This document shows, piece by piece, positions 49,351 to 58,320 of a stretch of 64,000 nucleotides of DNA. This DNA is from Paucibacter sp. KCTC 42545. GTDB lineage: Bacteria; Pseudomonadota; Gammaproteobacteria; Burkholderiales; Burkholderiaceae_C. The stretch is from NCBI RefSeq assembly GCF_001477625.1, contig NZ_CP013692.1:4340001-4404000 (forward strand), given 5' to 3'. Under the pieces are notes generated by a model that made no database searches, had not been told where the DNA came from, and saw nothing but the letters and a program-made list of their open reading frames with translations. Each line of letters starts with the position of its first letter. Positions within the stretch are counted from its first letter, which is position 1. Position numbers and translations under genes: made by a program.

Positions 49351-49598
49351 GGGTGTGGCTGGGCCTGGTAGCTGGGGATAGGGCGAGATTCTGCGCCATG
49401 CGTTCGCGACATCAGCGGCCAGAGTGGCTTGAGCGGCGTATGGTTTTCCCGCTGAGGCCAATTTCGCGCGCTGACTCGTTCAGTGACTGACTGCCCATCC
49501 AGCCACAAGCGCCGACCCACTAGCCCCACCGTGCGCCCTGCGCCGGCCCTGTGCGGGGACCGTATGGCTTGTCACATGCCCTCACGTAGCATGGTGCC

Positions 49599-50417
49599 AT
49601 GCTGTTTTCTCCCTCTTCCGCCGCCACTCCCTTCTCCATCTGGCCTTGGCTGACCCGCCTGGGCGAGGCGCAAATCCTTTTGCCGCTGGTGCTGGTGGCA
49701 TGCCTGTGGCTGTGGCGGACGAGTGAGCGCGGCGGTCGTGATGAGGCCCAGCCGGGCGCTCTGACCCCTTCGACCCAGCTGGCTCCCGTGGCCCGCCGCT
49801 GGCTGTTCTGGCTGGGCGCCGCCGCTGCGCTGACCACGCTCAGCAAGCTGGCCTTCATCGGCTGGGGCCTGGGCATTGAGGCGCTGGACTTCACCGGCAT
49901 CTCCGGCCATGCCATGTTTGCCTCCGCCGTACTGCCCATGCTGGCCTGGACCCTCGTGCGCGGGCGCAGCCTGCGCGTGCAACGCGGCGCCGTGGCGCTG
50001 GCTTTTGCCCTGGCCGCCTTGATTGCATACTCACGCTTGAAGGTCGGGGCGCACTCCTCCGTTGAAGCCTGGGCTGGTTTGCTGCTGGGCAGTGGCGCCA
50101 GCCTCTTGAGCTTGCCGCGGCGCATGCGCGTCTCTTCCTCTTCAGCATCTGCCCTGGGCCAGCGCCCGCCGACGTGGCTGCCGGCCGGCGTGGTGGCGGC
50201 CTTGCTGCTCTTGCCCATCGGCGCACCTCCCTCGCGCAGCCATGATCTGGTTACCCAACTCGCCTTGCAGCTCTCGGGCCAGCAGCGGCCCTTTCAGCGT
50301 TTGCAGCTGAAACTGCACTTGCCAGCGCATCAACAACAGTTGCCGGGGCAAATGCAGCGGCAGCAACAACAGCCGCCGCAGCCGGGTATTGCCCATGGGG
50401 CGACGGCGCCTGTTTAG
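49599..50417 (+). CDS. PAP2 family phosphatase
   Basis: A 272-residue membrane protein of the PAP2 (lipid or undecaprenyl pyrophosphate phosphatase) superfamily. Helices alternate with the motif parts SGHAMFA and YSRLKVGAHSSVEAWAG, which carry the catalytic histidines and arginine. The usual last Asp of the motif is Glu here. The C-terminus is rich in Gln and probably disordered. The substrate is not known. The gene stands alone. Confidence 0.83.
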   Translation: MLFSPSSAATPFSIWPWLTRLGEAQILLPLVLVACLWLWRTSERGGRDEAQPGALTPSTQLAPVARRWLFWLGAAAALTTLSKLAFIGWGLGIEALDFTGISGHAMFASAVLPMLAWTLVRGRSLRVQRGAVALAFALAALIAYSRLKVGAHSSVEAWAGLLLGSGASLLSLPRRMRVSSSSASALGQRPPTWLPAGVVAALLLLPIGAPPSRSHDLVTQLALQLSGQQRPFQRLQLKLHLPAHQQQLPGQMQRQQQQPPQPGIAHGATAPV

Positions 50418-50424
50418 CGGCTAG

Positions 50425-50460
50425 GGTTTGGCAAGCCTGCAAATTCAAGACCTGACCCCC
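50425..50460. repeat. Dispersed intergenic repeat, copy A
   Basis: An element with core TGCAAATTCAAGACCTGACC that recurs at 52738-52771 (core TGCAAGTTCAAGACTTGGCC), about 28 of 34 bases alike and in the same orientation. Each copy lies in the gap upstream of a plus-strand gene. Related Burkholderiales carry similar dispersed elements (general recollection). Confidence 0.55.
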
Positions 50461-50539
50461 CAGGTTTTGTGCCCCGCAAGGTTCACAAGGTTCTAAAGTC
50501 GTCGACATGGCCCCTCTTCAATTGAGAAGGTAGGAACTC

Positions 50540-52012
50540 ATGACTCAGCTTGTCCGCCCCAAACCCATTCCCAGTGCGATCGCGCTTGGATTGACCTTGT
50601 TGATCTGGTTTGTGATCCCTGTGCCAGAGAGCGTCAGCCCCGAGGCCTGGCATTTGCTGGCGCTGTTTGCCGGCACGATTGCCGCCATCATTGGCAAGGC
50701 GCTGCCGATTGGCGCGGTTTCGATGATTGCGATCGCGCTGGTGGCGATCACGCAAGTCACCCGCCCGGGTTCGCCCGATGGCGCGATTGCAGATGCCTTG
50801 AGCGGGTTTTCTAACGCCTTGATTTGGCTGATTGCGATTGCTGTGATGATCGCGGTGGCGCTGACCAAAACCGGCCTGGGCACCCGCATCGGCTATCACT
50901 TCATCTCGCTATTCGGCAAGAAGACCATCGGCATTGCCTATGGTCTGGTCTTGTCCGAACTGGTGATTGCACCGGTAACGCCCAGCAATACGGCGCGCGG
51001 CGGGGCCATCATTCACCCCATCATGAAGTCGATTGCGGATGGCTTCAAGTCAAGCCCTGATCTGGGCACCCAAAACAAATTGGGGCGCTATCTGGCCCTG
51101 GTCAACTACAACGCCAACCCCATCACCTCCGCCATGTTCATCACGGCGACCGCACCCAATCCATTGATTGTGGATTTGATCGCCAAGGGTACGGGCGCCG
51201 CCATCGACATCAGCTGGGGCCAATGGGCGCTGGCCGCCTTGTTGCCCGGCTTGTGCATGTTGCTGCTGATGCCCTTGGTGCTGTTCTGGCTCTATCCGCC
51301 CGAGATCAAAAACACCCCCGATGCCAAACCCATGGCCGAGGCCGAGTTGCGCAAGCTGGGGCCCATGAAGCAGGCCGAATACATCACCCTGGCGGTGTTG
51401 GCGCTGATGCTGGCGATGTGGGCTGGCGTGCCCGAGTTGCTGTTTGGCCCCGCGATGGAGGTCAACGCCACCACCACCGCGGTGATCGGCCTGTCATGCT
51501 TGCTGCTCACCGGTGTGCTGACTTGGGAAGACATTCTTAAAGCCAAGAGCGCCTGGGACACCTTGATCTGGTTTGCCGCCCTGGTCATGATGGCCACCTT
51601 TTTGGGCAAGCTCGGCCTGATCGCCTGGTTCTCGGTCTCGATCCAGCAAGGCATCAGCCACCTGGGCTTGAGCTGGTTGGGGGCGACCGCGATCTTGGTC
51701 TTGGTTTATTTCTACTCCCACTATTTCTTCGCCAGCACCACGGCGCACATCACCGCCATGTTCGGTGCATTCTTTGCCGCCGGTTTGGCCCTGGGCGCGC
51801 CGCCCATGCCACTGGCCTTGCTCCTGGCGTTTTCTTCCTCGCTGATGATGTCGCTTACGCATTACGGCACCGGCACCGCGCCCATCATCTTTGGCTCCGG
51901 CTACACCACTTTGAATGAATGGTGGGGCGCCGGGGCGGTGATGAGCGTTGTCAACTTGCTGGTGCTGGTCGTGGTGGGCACGGCTTGGTGGCGCGTGCTG
52001 GGGTACATCTAA
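50540..52012 (+). CDS. DASS family sodium/dicarboxylate symporter
   Basis: A 490-residue transporter of the divalent anion:sodium symporter family (CitT/SdcS type) with about 11-13 helices. The substrate-binding SNT motif is present in APVTPSNTARGG, and the second half has SLTHYGTGTAPIIFGSGY. The family moves succinate, malate, citrate or tartrate with sodium or by exchange. AGGA seven bases before the ATG supports the start. No degradation genes are adjacent, so the substrate is open. Confidence 0.92.
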   Translation: MTQLVRPKPIPSAIALGLTLLIWFVIPVPESVSPEAWHLLALFAGTIAAIIGKALPIGAVSMIAIALVAITQVTRPGSPDGAIADALSGFSNALIWLIAIAVMIAVALTKTGLGTRIGYHFISLFGKKTIGIAYGLVLSELVIAPVTPSNTARGGAIIHPIMKSIADGFKSSPDLGTQNKLGRYLALVNYNANPITSAMFITATAPNPLIVDLIAKGTGAAIDISWGQWALAALLPGLCMLLLMPLVLFWLYPPEIKNTPDAKPMAEAELRKLGPMKQAEYITLAVLALMLAMWAGVPELLFGPAMEVNATTTAVIGLSCLLLTGVLTWEDILKAKSAWDTLIWFAALVMMATFLGKLGLIAWFSVSIQQGISHLGLSWLGATAILVLVYFYSHYFFASTTAHITAMFGAFFAAGLALGAPPMPLALLLAFSSSLMMSLTHYGTGTAPIIFGSGYTTLNEWWGAGAVMSVVNLLVLVVVGTAWWRVLGYI

Positions 52013-52102
52013 GCAGCCAATCAGGCGGCGCCTGCCGGATGCGTTGCTGCCCTTCATAATTCGCGCCCGATCCCCGCTTGCTCGCGTTGCCGACCTTTCA
52101 TC

Positions 52103-52585
52103 ATGGATAAATTTTTGCTGCAGCAGCAGGTGCTGGAACGGCTTGCTGAAGACCTGCTGCAAGTCGAACAGGCCGCGCGGGCGGCGCATGAAACGGCGAC
52201 TCACGAAGAAAACATCGCCGAAAACAAGTACGACACTTTGGGGCTCGAAGCCGCCTACTTGGCCACCGGCCAAGCGCGTCGCGCCGAAGCCATTCGCCAG
52301 GCGATAGCCAATTGGCAGCAATTCCGCCCCAGCCCCTACGACGCCAGCAAAGGGATACAGCTCGGCGCGCTGGTCTGCCTGCTCGATGCCGACGACAAGC
52401 AGCAACAGATCTTCCTCGGCCCGGATGGCGGCAGCATGAAGTTGCTCAACGGCCCTCAGCCCGTTCAGGTCATCAGCAGCGAAGCGCCCTTGGGCAAGGC
52501 CATGCTGGGTAAATGCGAGGGCGATGAGGTGGCTATACAGATCGCTGCAAACCGGCAGCATTTTGAGGTGCTGAGGGTCTATTGA
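52103..52585 (+). CDS. GreA/GreB-like elongation factor domain protein
   Basis: A 160-residue protein. The C-terminal half resembles the GreA/GreB C-terminal FKBP-like domain (LGALVCLLDAD, then SSEAPLGKAMLGKCEGDEV). The N-terminal 70 residues are helical and could be a shortened coiled coil, but the acidic tip residues of GreA are not evident. It may bind RNA polymerase as a Gre-like factor. It is smaller and more diverged than true GreB. A small inverted repeat, GATCAG-AAA-CTGATC, lies at 52611-52625 after it. Confidence 0.78.
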   Translation: MDKFLLQQQVLERLAEDLLQVEQAARAAHETATHEENIAENKYDTLGLEAAYLATGQARRAEAIRQAIANWQQFRPSPYDASKGIQLGALVCLLDADDKQQQIFLGPDGGSMKLLNGPQPVQVISSEAPLGKAMLGKCEGDEVAIQIAANRQHFEVLRVY

Positions 52586-52737
52586 GCCGCTAGTAGGTTT
52601 ACATCGAAGTGATCAGAAACTGATCGTCCCGACCCGTTCTTGGCCTCGCGTACATCAATTCACTTCGACTGCACCGACCGCAAGGGGGCTAAGTTTCCAT
52701 AGCTACCTTTGCCCAGCGGGCCGCAACACCTTCTAAT

Positions 52738-52771
52738 GGTTTGGTAGGCTTGCAAGTTCAAGACTTGGCCC
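52738..52771. repeat. Dispersed intergenic repeat, copy B
   Basis: Second copy of the element at 50425-50460, same orientation. Between 52586 and 52875 I see no gene other than this repeat and the small inverted repeat. Confidence 0.55.
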
Positions 52772-52875
52772 ATGCCACCTACGCAACTCCTCTTGCCGCT
52801 CTCGCCGAGTGTCGCGGCTTTCCGGAACGCTGTGGGAGCGTACATCCAATACGAAAAGAACGGCGGGACGAAACA

Positions 52876-53430
52876 ATGCAAGCAACCATCACGATTTTCT
52901 CTGGCACGGTATTGATTCTGGTGATAGTGCTCGCTGCAACCCCGGCCTGGGCAGTTAACAAATGCACCGGGTCCGACGGCAAGGTGTCGTTTCAAGATGC
53001 GCCCTGCACAGCGGGGAAGGCCGAGAAAGTCACAATGACCGGTCAGCCCCTGATCGACCCGAACGCTGCAGCTGAAGCTGCCAATCGGGCCAAGTCAGCG
53101 ACAGCTTTGGCAGCCACGACTGTGCCGCCAGCTGTGCAAGCGCCTGCGCCGGCCGTGCAGCCACCAGCGCCGGCCCAGTCCATTCGATCGCCGCTGGAGC
53201 AGGAGGCCGAGATCTGCCTCAACTGGTATCGCCCCTCGCTGCGAGACCCGGCAGGCGCCTACTTCACCACTCTCAGTAAAGAGGGGCGCGTGCTCAAGAT
53301 GATGATTCATGCGACCAACGGATACGGAGGTTATGTGAAGCAGGAAGGCGTGTGCGAGTTCAAATACGGCAGCATCGACGAGGGCTGGACCAAGATTCAT
53401 GCCAAGCGGGCTGGCTGGAGCACACCGTAG
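52876..53430 (+). CDS. Secreted DUF4124-like small protein
   Basis: A 184-residue protein with a signal peptide (ILVIVLAATPAWA). The mature start NKCTGSDGKVSFQDAPC resembles DUF4124, with two cysteines likely in a disulfide. A Pro/Ala-rich linker (about 70-105) precedes a C-terminal domain of unknown type with two further cysteines (EICLNWYRPSL and GVCEFKYG). I chose the ATG at 52876, before the signal peptide; the open frame upstream runs through the repeat and is not protein-like. Function is unknown. Confidence 0.75.
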   Translation: MQATITIFSGTVLILVIVLAATPAWAVNKCTGSDGKVSFQDAPCTAGKAEKVTMTGQPLIDPNAAAEAANRAKSATALAATTVPPAVQAPAPAVQPPAPAQSIRSPLEQEAEICLNWYRPSLRDPAGAYFTTLSKEGRVLKMMIHATNGYGGYVKQEGVCEFKYGSIDEGWTKIHAKRAGWSTP

Positions 53431-53531
53431 TGCTGCGTATGGGATCTTGCGGCAGCCATTGAGGCTCTAAAGTCAAACGGCGCGTGGTGGCAAGTGGATC
53501 TGGCCGCCGCCTCTTTGATCTCACGCCAGCT

Positions 53532-54002
53532 TCAAAACGGCAACGCCGTCGTACTCTTGACCTCCTCCATCACGGCATAAGTCCGCGTCTCCCGCACCCC
53601 GGGCAAGGTCCAGATCACGCTGCCGATGAATTGGCGGTAGGCGTTCATATCGGACACGCGGGTTTTGAGCAGATAGTCAAAGCCGCCCGCCACCAGGTGG
53701 CATTCCAGGATTTCAGGGCGGGCTTGTACGGCTGCCTTGAAGTTGTCCATCACGTCCTGTACCGTGCGGTCGAGCAATATCTCGATGAAGACCAGCATGC
53801 CGGCGCCTAGTTTCTCGGGGTTCAAGCGCGCTTCGTAGCCCAGGATGAAGCCTTCGCGGGTGAGGCGTTTGACGCGTTCCAGCACGGCGGTGGGTGAGAG
53901 GTGCACCGCCTCGGCGAGCTTGAGGTTGGAGATGCGGCCGTCGGCCTGCAGGGCGCGCAGGATGCGGGCGTCGATCTTGTCGAGTTGTGTTTCGTCGGCC
54001 AT
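53532..54002 (-). CDS. Lrp/AsnC family regulator, probable PutR
   Basis: A 156-residue Lrp/AsnC regulator. The N-terminal helix-turn-helix is LDKIDARILRALQADGRISN with SPTAVLERVKRLTREG; the C-terminal RAM domain follows (ECHLVAGGFDYLLKTRVSD). It is divergent from putA with 101 bases between start codons. In alpha- and betaproteobacteria such regulators (PutR) activate putA in response to proline. I chose ATG at 54002, the family start. Confidence 0.92.
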   Translation of the reverse strand: MADETQLDKIDARILRALQADGRISNLKLAEAVHLSPTAVLERVKRLTREGFILGYEARLNPEKLGAGMLVFIEILLDRTVQDVMDNFKAAVQARPEILECHLVAGGFDYLLKTRVSDMNAYRQFIGSVIWTLPGVRETRTYAVMEEVKSTTALPF

Positions 54003-54036
54003 GCTGGATTTTCCACCGCCGAACGCGTTTAGTTGC

Positions 54037-54047
54037 GAATTTAATTC
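54037..54047. promoter_or_regulatory. Candidate Lrp-type operator in the putA promoter
   Basis: GAATT-T-AATTC, a perfect palindrome with AT-rich centre like Lrp/AsnC sites, lies between the divergent starts of the Lrp-type gene and putA. Confidence 0.4.
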
Positions 54048-54103
54048 AGGGCCAACCCTCATAAAGTTCCGCCACTCGCTATAAACCGACAAAGACCCAC
54101 ATC

Positions 54104-57100
54104 ATGAGCACTTTCAACTTGCTGCCCGAAGCCGCCCGCCTGCCCAGCCCTTACCGCGACGAGCAGGCGGTGGTGAGCGCGCTGGTGCAATCCCTGGGCG
54201 CGCGCCTGGACTGGCCGCAGGTGATTGCCCTGGCCGGCCCCTGGGTGCAGCAGGTGCGGGCCAACCCGGCGCCGTTCTGGGCCATGGAGTCGCTGCTGCG
54301 CGAGTACCCGATCACCAGCTCTGAGGGCCTGGCCCTGATGCGCTTGGCCGAAGCGCTGCTGCGCGTGCCGGATGCGCCCACCGCGATTGCGCTGACGGCG
54401 GACCAGCTCGGTCGTGGCCAGTTTGACGGCGCCTCGGACGGCCCGCACAAGATGCTGGCCAGCTTGTCGGCCTCGGCCATTTCTTTGTCGAAGAAGTTCC
54501 TGCCTGATGCCGAAGGCCAGGGCGGCTTGATGACTCGCCTGGGCGCGCAGACCGTGGTGGCGGCCACCGTGCGCGCCATCCAACTGCTGGGTCGACAGTT
54601 CGTGCTGGGCCGCAATATCGGCGAAGCCATGAGCGAGGCGGCGGATGCCCGCAAGGTCCAGCCCATGCTGCGCTTCAGCTACGACATGCTGGGCGAAGGC
54701 GCCCGCACCGAGAAGGACGCCGAGCGCTACCAAGCCGCTTACGTGGGCGCCATCAAGGCGATTGCGGCCAGCGTCAAGGCCAGCTCGCCCGAGGCGGCTG
54801 ACGGCATTTCCATCAAGCTCAGCGCCCTGTTCTCGCGCTATGAAGTGCTGCAGCGCGAGCGCGTGTTTGCCGAACTGCTGCCGCGTGTGTGGCAGCTGAT
54901 TGAGCTGGCCGCCAGCGCCAATATCAACCTGACCATTGACGCCGAGGAAGTGGATCGCCTGGAGCTGTCGCTGGATGTGCTGGACGCGCTGGCTGCGCGC
55001 ATCAAGGGCAGCTACCCGCAGTGGCGCGGCTTCGGCCTGGCCGTGCAGGCTTACCAGACCCGCGCGCTGGATGTGATTCACGAGGTGGCGGCCATCGCCA
55101 AGAAGCATGGCCTGCGCTTCATGGTGCGCCTGGTCAAGGGCGCGTATTGGGACGGTGAAATCAAGCGCGCCCAAGAGCTGGGCCTGAATGCCTACCCGGT
55201 GTTCACCCACAAGCAGCACACCGATGTGTCTTACCTGGCTTGCGCGCAGGCGCTGATCGGCCATGCCGATGTGATCTACCCGCAGTTCGCCAGCCACAAC
55301 GCCGGCACCATCGCCGCCATCGTGCAGATGGCTCGCGCGGCCGGTGCCAAGTTCGAGATGCAGCGCCTGCACGGCATGGGCGAGGGCGTTTATCGCGAGG
55401 TGCTGAAAGAGGGCACCATCCCCTGCCGCGTTTACGCCCCGGTGGGCGAGCACCGCGACCTGCTGGCCTATCTGGTGCGCCGCCTGCTGGAGAACGGCGC
55501 CAACTCTTCCTTCGTGCACCAACTGGCCGATGTGAATGTGCAAGTGCCCGAGCTGCTGGGCTCCCCGCTGGAGCAGGTGCAGGCCAAGAGCGCGCTGCCC
55601 CTGCCGCCCGAGCTTTACTTCGACCGCATGGGTCTGGGCCGGCGCAATTCCACCGGTGCTGATCTGAGCGACAAGGCACAACGCCAGCCCCTGGCGCAAG
55701 CCTTGAGCGAAATCGAAGTGGGCGCCGTGCCCTTGGCCGATGCCGCCGCCGTGGCCGAAGCCATGGCCACCCTGCAAGCCGGCTTTGCACCTTGGGCCAG
55801 CTTGGCCGTGGCCGAGCGGGCCGCAATTCTGCGCCGCGCCGCTGACGCGCTGGACGCCCGCCTGCCCGAGTTCTGCGCCCTGCTGGTGAAAGAAGCCTTT
55901 AAGACCCAGGGCGACTGCGTGGCCGAGGTGCGCGAGGCCGTGGACTTCCTGCGTTACTACGCCGACCAGGCCGAGCGCGATGCGGTGCATTTGCAGGCTG
56001 GCCGCGGCGTGTTTGTTTGCATCAGCCCCTGGAACTTCCCGCTGGCCATTTTTGCCGGCCAGGTGGTGGCCGCGCTGGTGGTGGGCAATACGGTGGCGGC
56101 CAAGCCGGCCGAGCAAACCCCGTTTGTGGCCCAGCGTTTTGTGGAACTGCTGTACGCCGCCGGCCTGCCGCGCAATGCCTTGATCTTGCTGCACGGCGCG
56201 GGTGAAACCGTGGGTGCCGGCCTGGTGGCCGATGCGCGCACGGCAGGTGTGTGCTTCACCGGCTCCACGCAAGTGGCGCAGATCATCAATCAGACCCTGG
56301 CGGCCAAAGAGGGTCAGGTCGTGCCCCTGATCGCCGAAACCGGCGGCCTCAACGCCATGATCGTGGACTCCACCGCCTTGCCCGAGCAGGTGGTGGACGC
56401 GGTGGTGCAAAGCGCCTTCCGCTCGGCCGGCCAGCGCTGCTCGGCCCTGCGCCTGCTGTGTGTGCACGAAAGCATTGCCGACGGCGTGATCGAAATGCTG
56501 CGCGGCGCCCTGCAAGAGCTCTGGGTGGGCCAGCCCGCCGAGCTGAGCACCGATGTCGGCCCGGTAATCGACGACGAAGCCTTCCAGGGCATCGCCCAGC
56601 ATGTGCAGCGCCTCAAGCGCGAGGCCAAGCTGATCGCCGAATGCCCGGTGCAAGAGGCGCTGCCGCGCCTGATCGCGCCGGTGGCGTTTGAGATCGGCAG
56701 CATCAGCGAGTTGCGCCAGGAAATCTTCGGCCCGGTGCTGCATGTGCTGCGCTGGGGTGGTGATGTGGACGCGGTGCTGGAGCAAATCAATGCCCTGGGC
56801 TATGGCCTGACGCTGGGCATCCAGACCCGTATCGACAGCCGCGCCCTGCGCTTGGCAGAAAAGGCACGCATCGGCAATGTCTACGTCAACCGCAATGTGA
56901 TCGGCGCGGTGGTGGGCGTGCAGCCCTTCGGCGGCGAAGGCATGTCGGGCACCGGCCCCAAGGCTGGCGGCCCGAACTATCTGTATCGCTTTAGCGCCTT
57001 GCCGGCCATCGCCGTCGAGGCCAGCCTGGCCAGCCCAGCTGCCGGCACCCCGCCGTCCAGCTTGGCCGCCTCGGTGGCCGCGCTGAGCGTGGCGCATGCG

Positions 57101-57715
57101 CAATGGGCGGATGTGCCCCTGGCCGAGCGTGCCGCCTTGCTGCGCCGTGCGTTTGAGGGCCTGGCCAGCGCGCCGGCCTTGTCCAAGCGCCTGAGCCAAG
57201 CCCAGCAAAGCCTGGCCGAACTGAGCCTGCCCGGCCCCACGGGTGAGAGCAATGAGCTGCGCCAGCATGGCCGTGGCGTGCTGGCCGTGCTGGCCAATAG
57301 CGCCGCCGAAGATCAGCTGGCGCTGGCCCTGTGCGCCGCCCTGGTGGCCGGCAATAGCGTGGCCCTGGTGGTGACGGAGGCCGCGCAAGCGCAGGCCGCC
57401 GCCCTGCATCAGGCCCTGCAGCGTGCTGGCCTGGCGGCTGAAACGCTGCAGCTGCTCTCGGGTGGTGAAGCCTGCCTGCGCGCCTTGCTGGACGATGAAC
57501 GCATTGCCGGTGTGGTGTTGGCCGGCGCCGGCGCCGCGCTGGAACGCCGCCTGTGGCGCGTGATGGCGGCGGACAAGGGCGCCATCCGCCCCCTCATCAC
57601 CGCGCAGGAAGTCAGCGCCGCCAGCCAGCAATACCGCTTCAGCGCTGAGCAGACCTTGACCATCAACACCGCAGCCGCTGGCGGCAATGCGGCACTGCTG
57701 GCCGGCATGCACTGA
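54104..57715 (+). CDS. putA: Bifunctional proline dehydrogenase/P5C dehydrogenase PutA
   Basis: A 1203-residue PutA that oxidises proline to glutamate. The proline dehydrogenase domain (about 150-480) includes LVKGAYWDGEIKRAQ. The aldehyde dehydrogenase domain (about 530-980) has the catalytic Cys779 in SAGQRCSALRL and the Glu in IAETGGLNAM. A C-terminal ALDH-like domain (about 1000-1203) marks it as a long type 1B-like form. The N-terminal ribbon-helix-helix of E. coli PutA is absent, so repression must come from another protein, probably the divergent Lrp regulator. Confidence 0.96.
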   Translation: MSTFNLLPEAARLPSPYRDEQAVVSALVQSLGARLDWPQVIALAGPWVQQVRANPAPFWAMESLLREYPITSSEGLALMRLAEALLRVPDAPTAIALTADQLGRGQFDGASDGPHKMLASLSASAISLSKKFLPDAEGQGGLMTRLGAQTVVAATVRAIQLLGRQFVLGRNIGEAMSEAADARKVQPMLRFSYDMLGEGARTEKDAERYQAAYVGAIKAIAASVKASSPEAADGISIKLSALFSRYEVLQRERVFAELLPRVWQLIELAASANINLTIDAEEVDRLELSLDVLDALAARIKGSYPQWRGFGLAVQAYQTRALDVIHEVAAIAKKHGLRFMVRLVKGAYWDGEIKRAQELGLNAYPVFTHKQHTDVSYLACAQALIGHADVIYPQFASHNAGTIAAIVQMARAAGAKFEMQRLHGMGEGVYREVLKEGTIPCRVYAPVGEHRDLLAYLVRRLLENGANSSFVHQLADVNVQVPELLGSPLEQVQAKSALPLPPELYFDRMGLGRRNSTGADLSDKAQRQPLAQALSEIEVGAVPLADAAAVAEAMATLQAGFAPWASLAVAERAAILRRAADALDARLPEFCALLVKEAFKTQGDCVAEVREAVDFLRYYADQAERDAVHLQAGRGVFVCISPWNFPLAIFAGQVVAALVVGNTVAAKPAEQTPFVAQRFVELLYAAGLPRNALILLHGAGETVGAGLVADARTAGVCFTGSTQVAQIINQTLAAKEGQVVPLIAETGGLNAMIVDSTALPEQVVDAVVQSAFRSAGQRCSALRLLCVHESIADGVIEMLRGALQELWVGQPAELSTDVGPVIDDEAFQGIAQHVQRLKREAKLIAECPVQEALPRLIAPVAFEIGSISELRQEIFGPVLHVLRWGGDVDAVLEQINALGYGLTLGIQTRIDSRALRLAEKARIGNVYVNRNVIGAVVGVQPFGGEGMSGTGPKAGGPNYLYRFSALPAIAVEASLASPAAGTPPSSLAASVAALSVAHAQWADVPLAERAALLRRAFEGLASAPALSKRLSQAQQSLAELSLPGPTGESNELRQHGRGVLAVLANSAAEDQLALALCAALVAGNSVALVVTEAAQAQAAALHQALQRAGLAAETLQLLSGGEACLRALLDDERIAGVVLAGAGAALERRLWRVMAADKGAIRPLITAQEVSAASQQYRFSAEQTLTINTAAAGGNAALLAGMH

Positions 57716-57745
57716 GGCCCGGCCAGGCCGCCGCAGCGCGACTGA

Positions 57746-58141
57746 CTAGTCGGCGCTGCGGCTGAGCTGGCTTGTTGGCCGAGGCTGTAAGCGCTGAATC
57801 AATCGCTGAATCAAGCGCTGCAGCAAGTGCACGGCCAGCAGCCGCCAGCGCGCCGGTGCCGGGTTGACTTGGCGCAGCGTGTAAAGGCAGCTCGGGTCGC
57901 GGCTATCCAGCCTGATCCAGCCCGGCGCTTGCGCCACCCAGACCGCACCGGCTGTGAGCTGCTGCCGGGCTTGCCAGACGGTGTCGCTCAGGCTCAGGGC
58001 AGGTTCCAAGGCGAGGGGCAGGCGCAGCAGCAAGCTGCCGCGCTGCACATGCAAGACCCAGCCGGCCTGAACTTGCAGCAATTGCTGGGCGCCGCTTGGC
58101 AAAGCGCGAGGGGCGGGCGGGGGCGTGTGAGCAGAAGTCAT
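57746..58141 (-). CDS. DUF2917-like small protein
   Basis: A 131-residue protein, start ATG at 58141; an open frame 41 codons longer is less likely. The central part (VQAGWVLHVQRGSLLLRLP through VWVAQAPGWIRLDS) has the repeated beta-strand pattern of DUF2917, a cupin-like fold of unknown role, but the fit is only by eye. The C-terminus holds a tandem repeat, RLIQRLIQRL. It is divergent from the second MocR gene and shares its regulatory region. Confidence 0.55.
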   Translation of the reverse strand: MTSAHTPPPAPRALPSGAQQLLQVQAGWVLHVQRGSLLLRLPLALEPALSLSDTVWQARQQLTAGAVWVAQAPGWIRLDSRDPSCLYTLRQVNPAPARWRLLAVHLLQRLIQRLIQRLQPRPTSQLSRSAD

Positions 58142-58229
58142 GGCGAGTGGCCCTGAGGGCGCTGGGGAAGACGGCTTCAGTGTGGCCAGGGCCGCCGCTT
58201 CGGAACAGGGACAGAAAGGGCCTTTGTGC

Positions 58230-58263
58230 TGCAGAACAGCGGCTTTTTTTGCGCTGTTCTGCA
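58230..58263. promoter_or_regulatory. Long inverted repeat in the MocR divergent promoter
   Basis: TGCAGAACAGCG (58230-58241) and CGCTGTTCTGCA (58252-58263) are perfect 12-base arms with a 10-base T-rich spacer. It lies 58 bases before the MocR gene and 89 before the divergent small gene, a good place for a shared operator. Confidence 0.6.
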
Positions 58264-58320
58264 AGGCTGTAGGCGCATCTGTATCGGCCCCGGGGCAGGC
58301 CCAGCGCCGACAATCCCGCC

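Noticed and set aside
54059..57712. A 1217-codon open frame antisense to putA
   Set aside because: It mirrors putA base for base in a high-GC gene, where long antisense frames arise from codon bias. Its translation is rich in Gly, Ala, His, Gln and Arg with no domain. putA itself has all its motifs.
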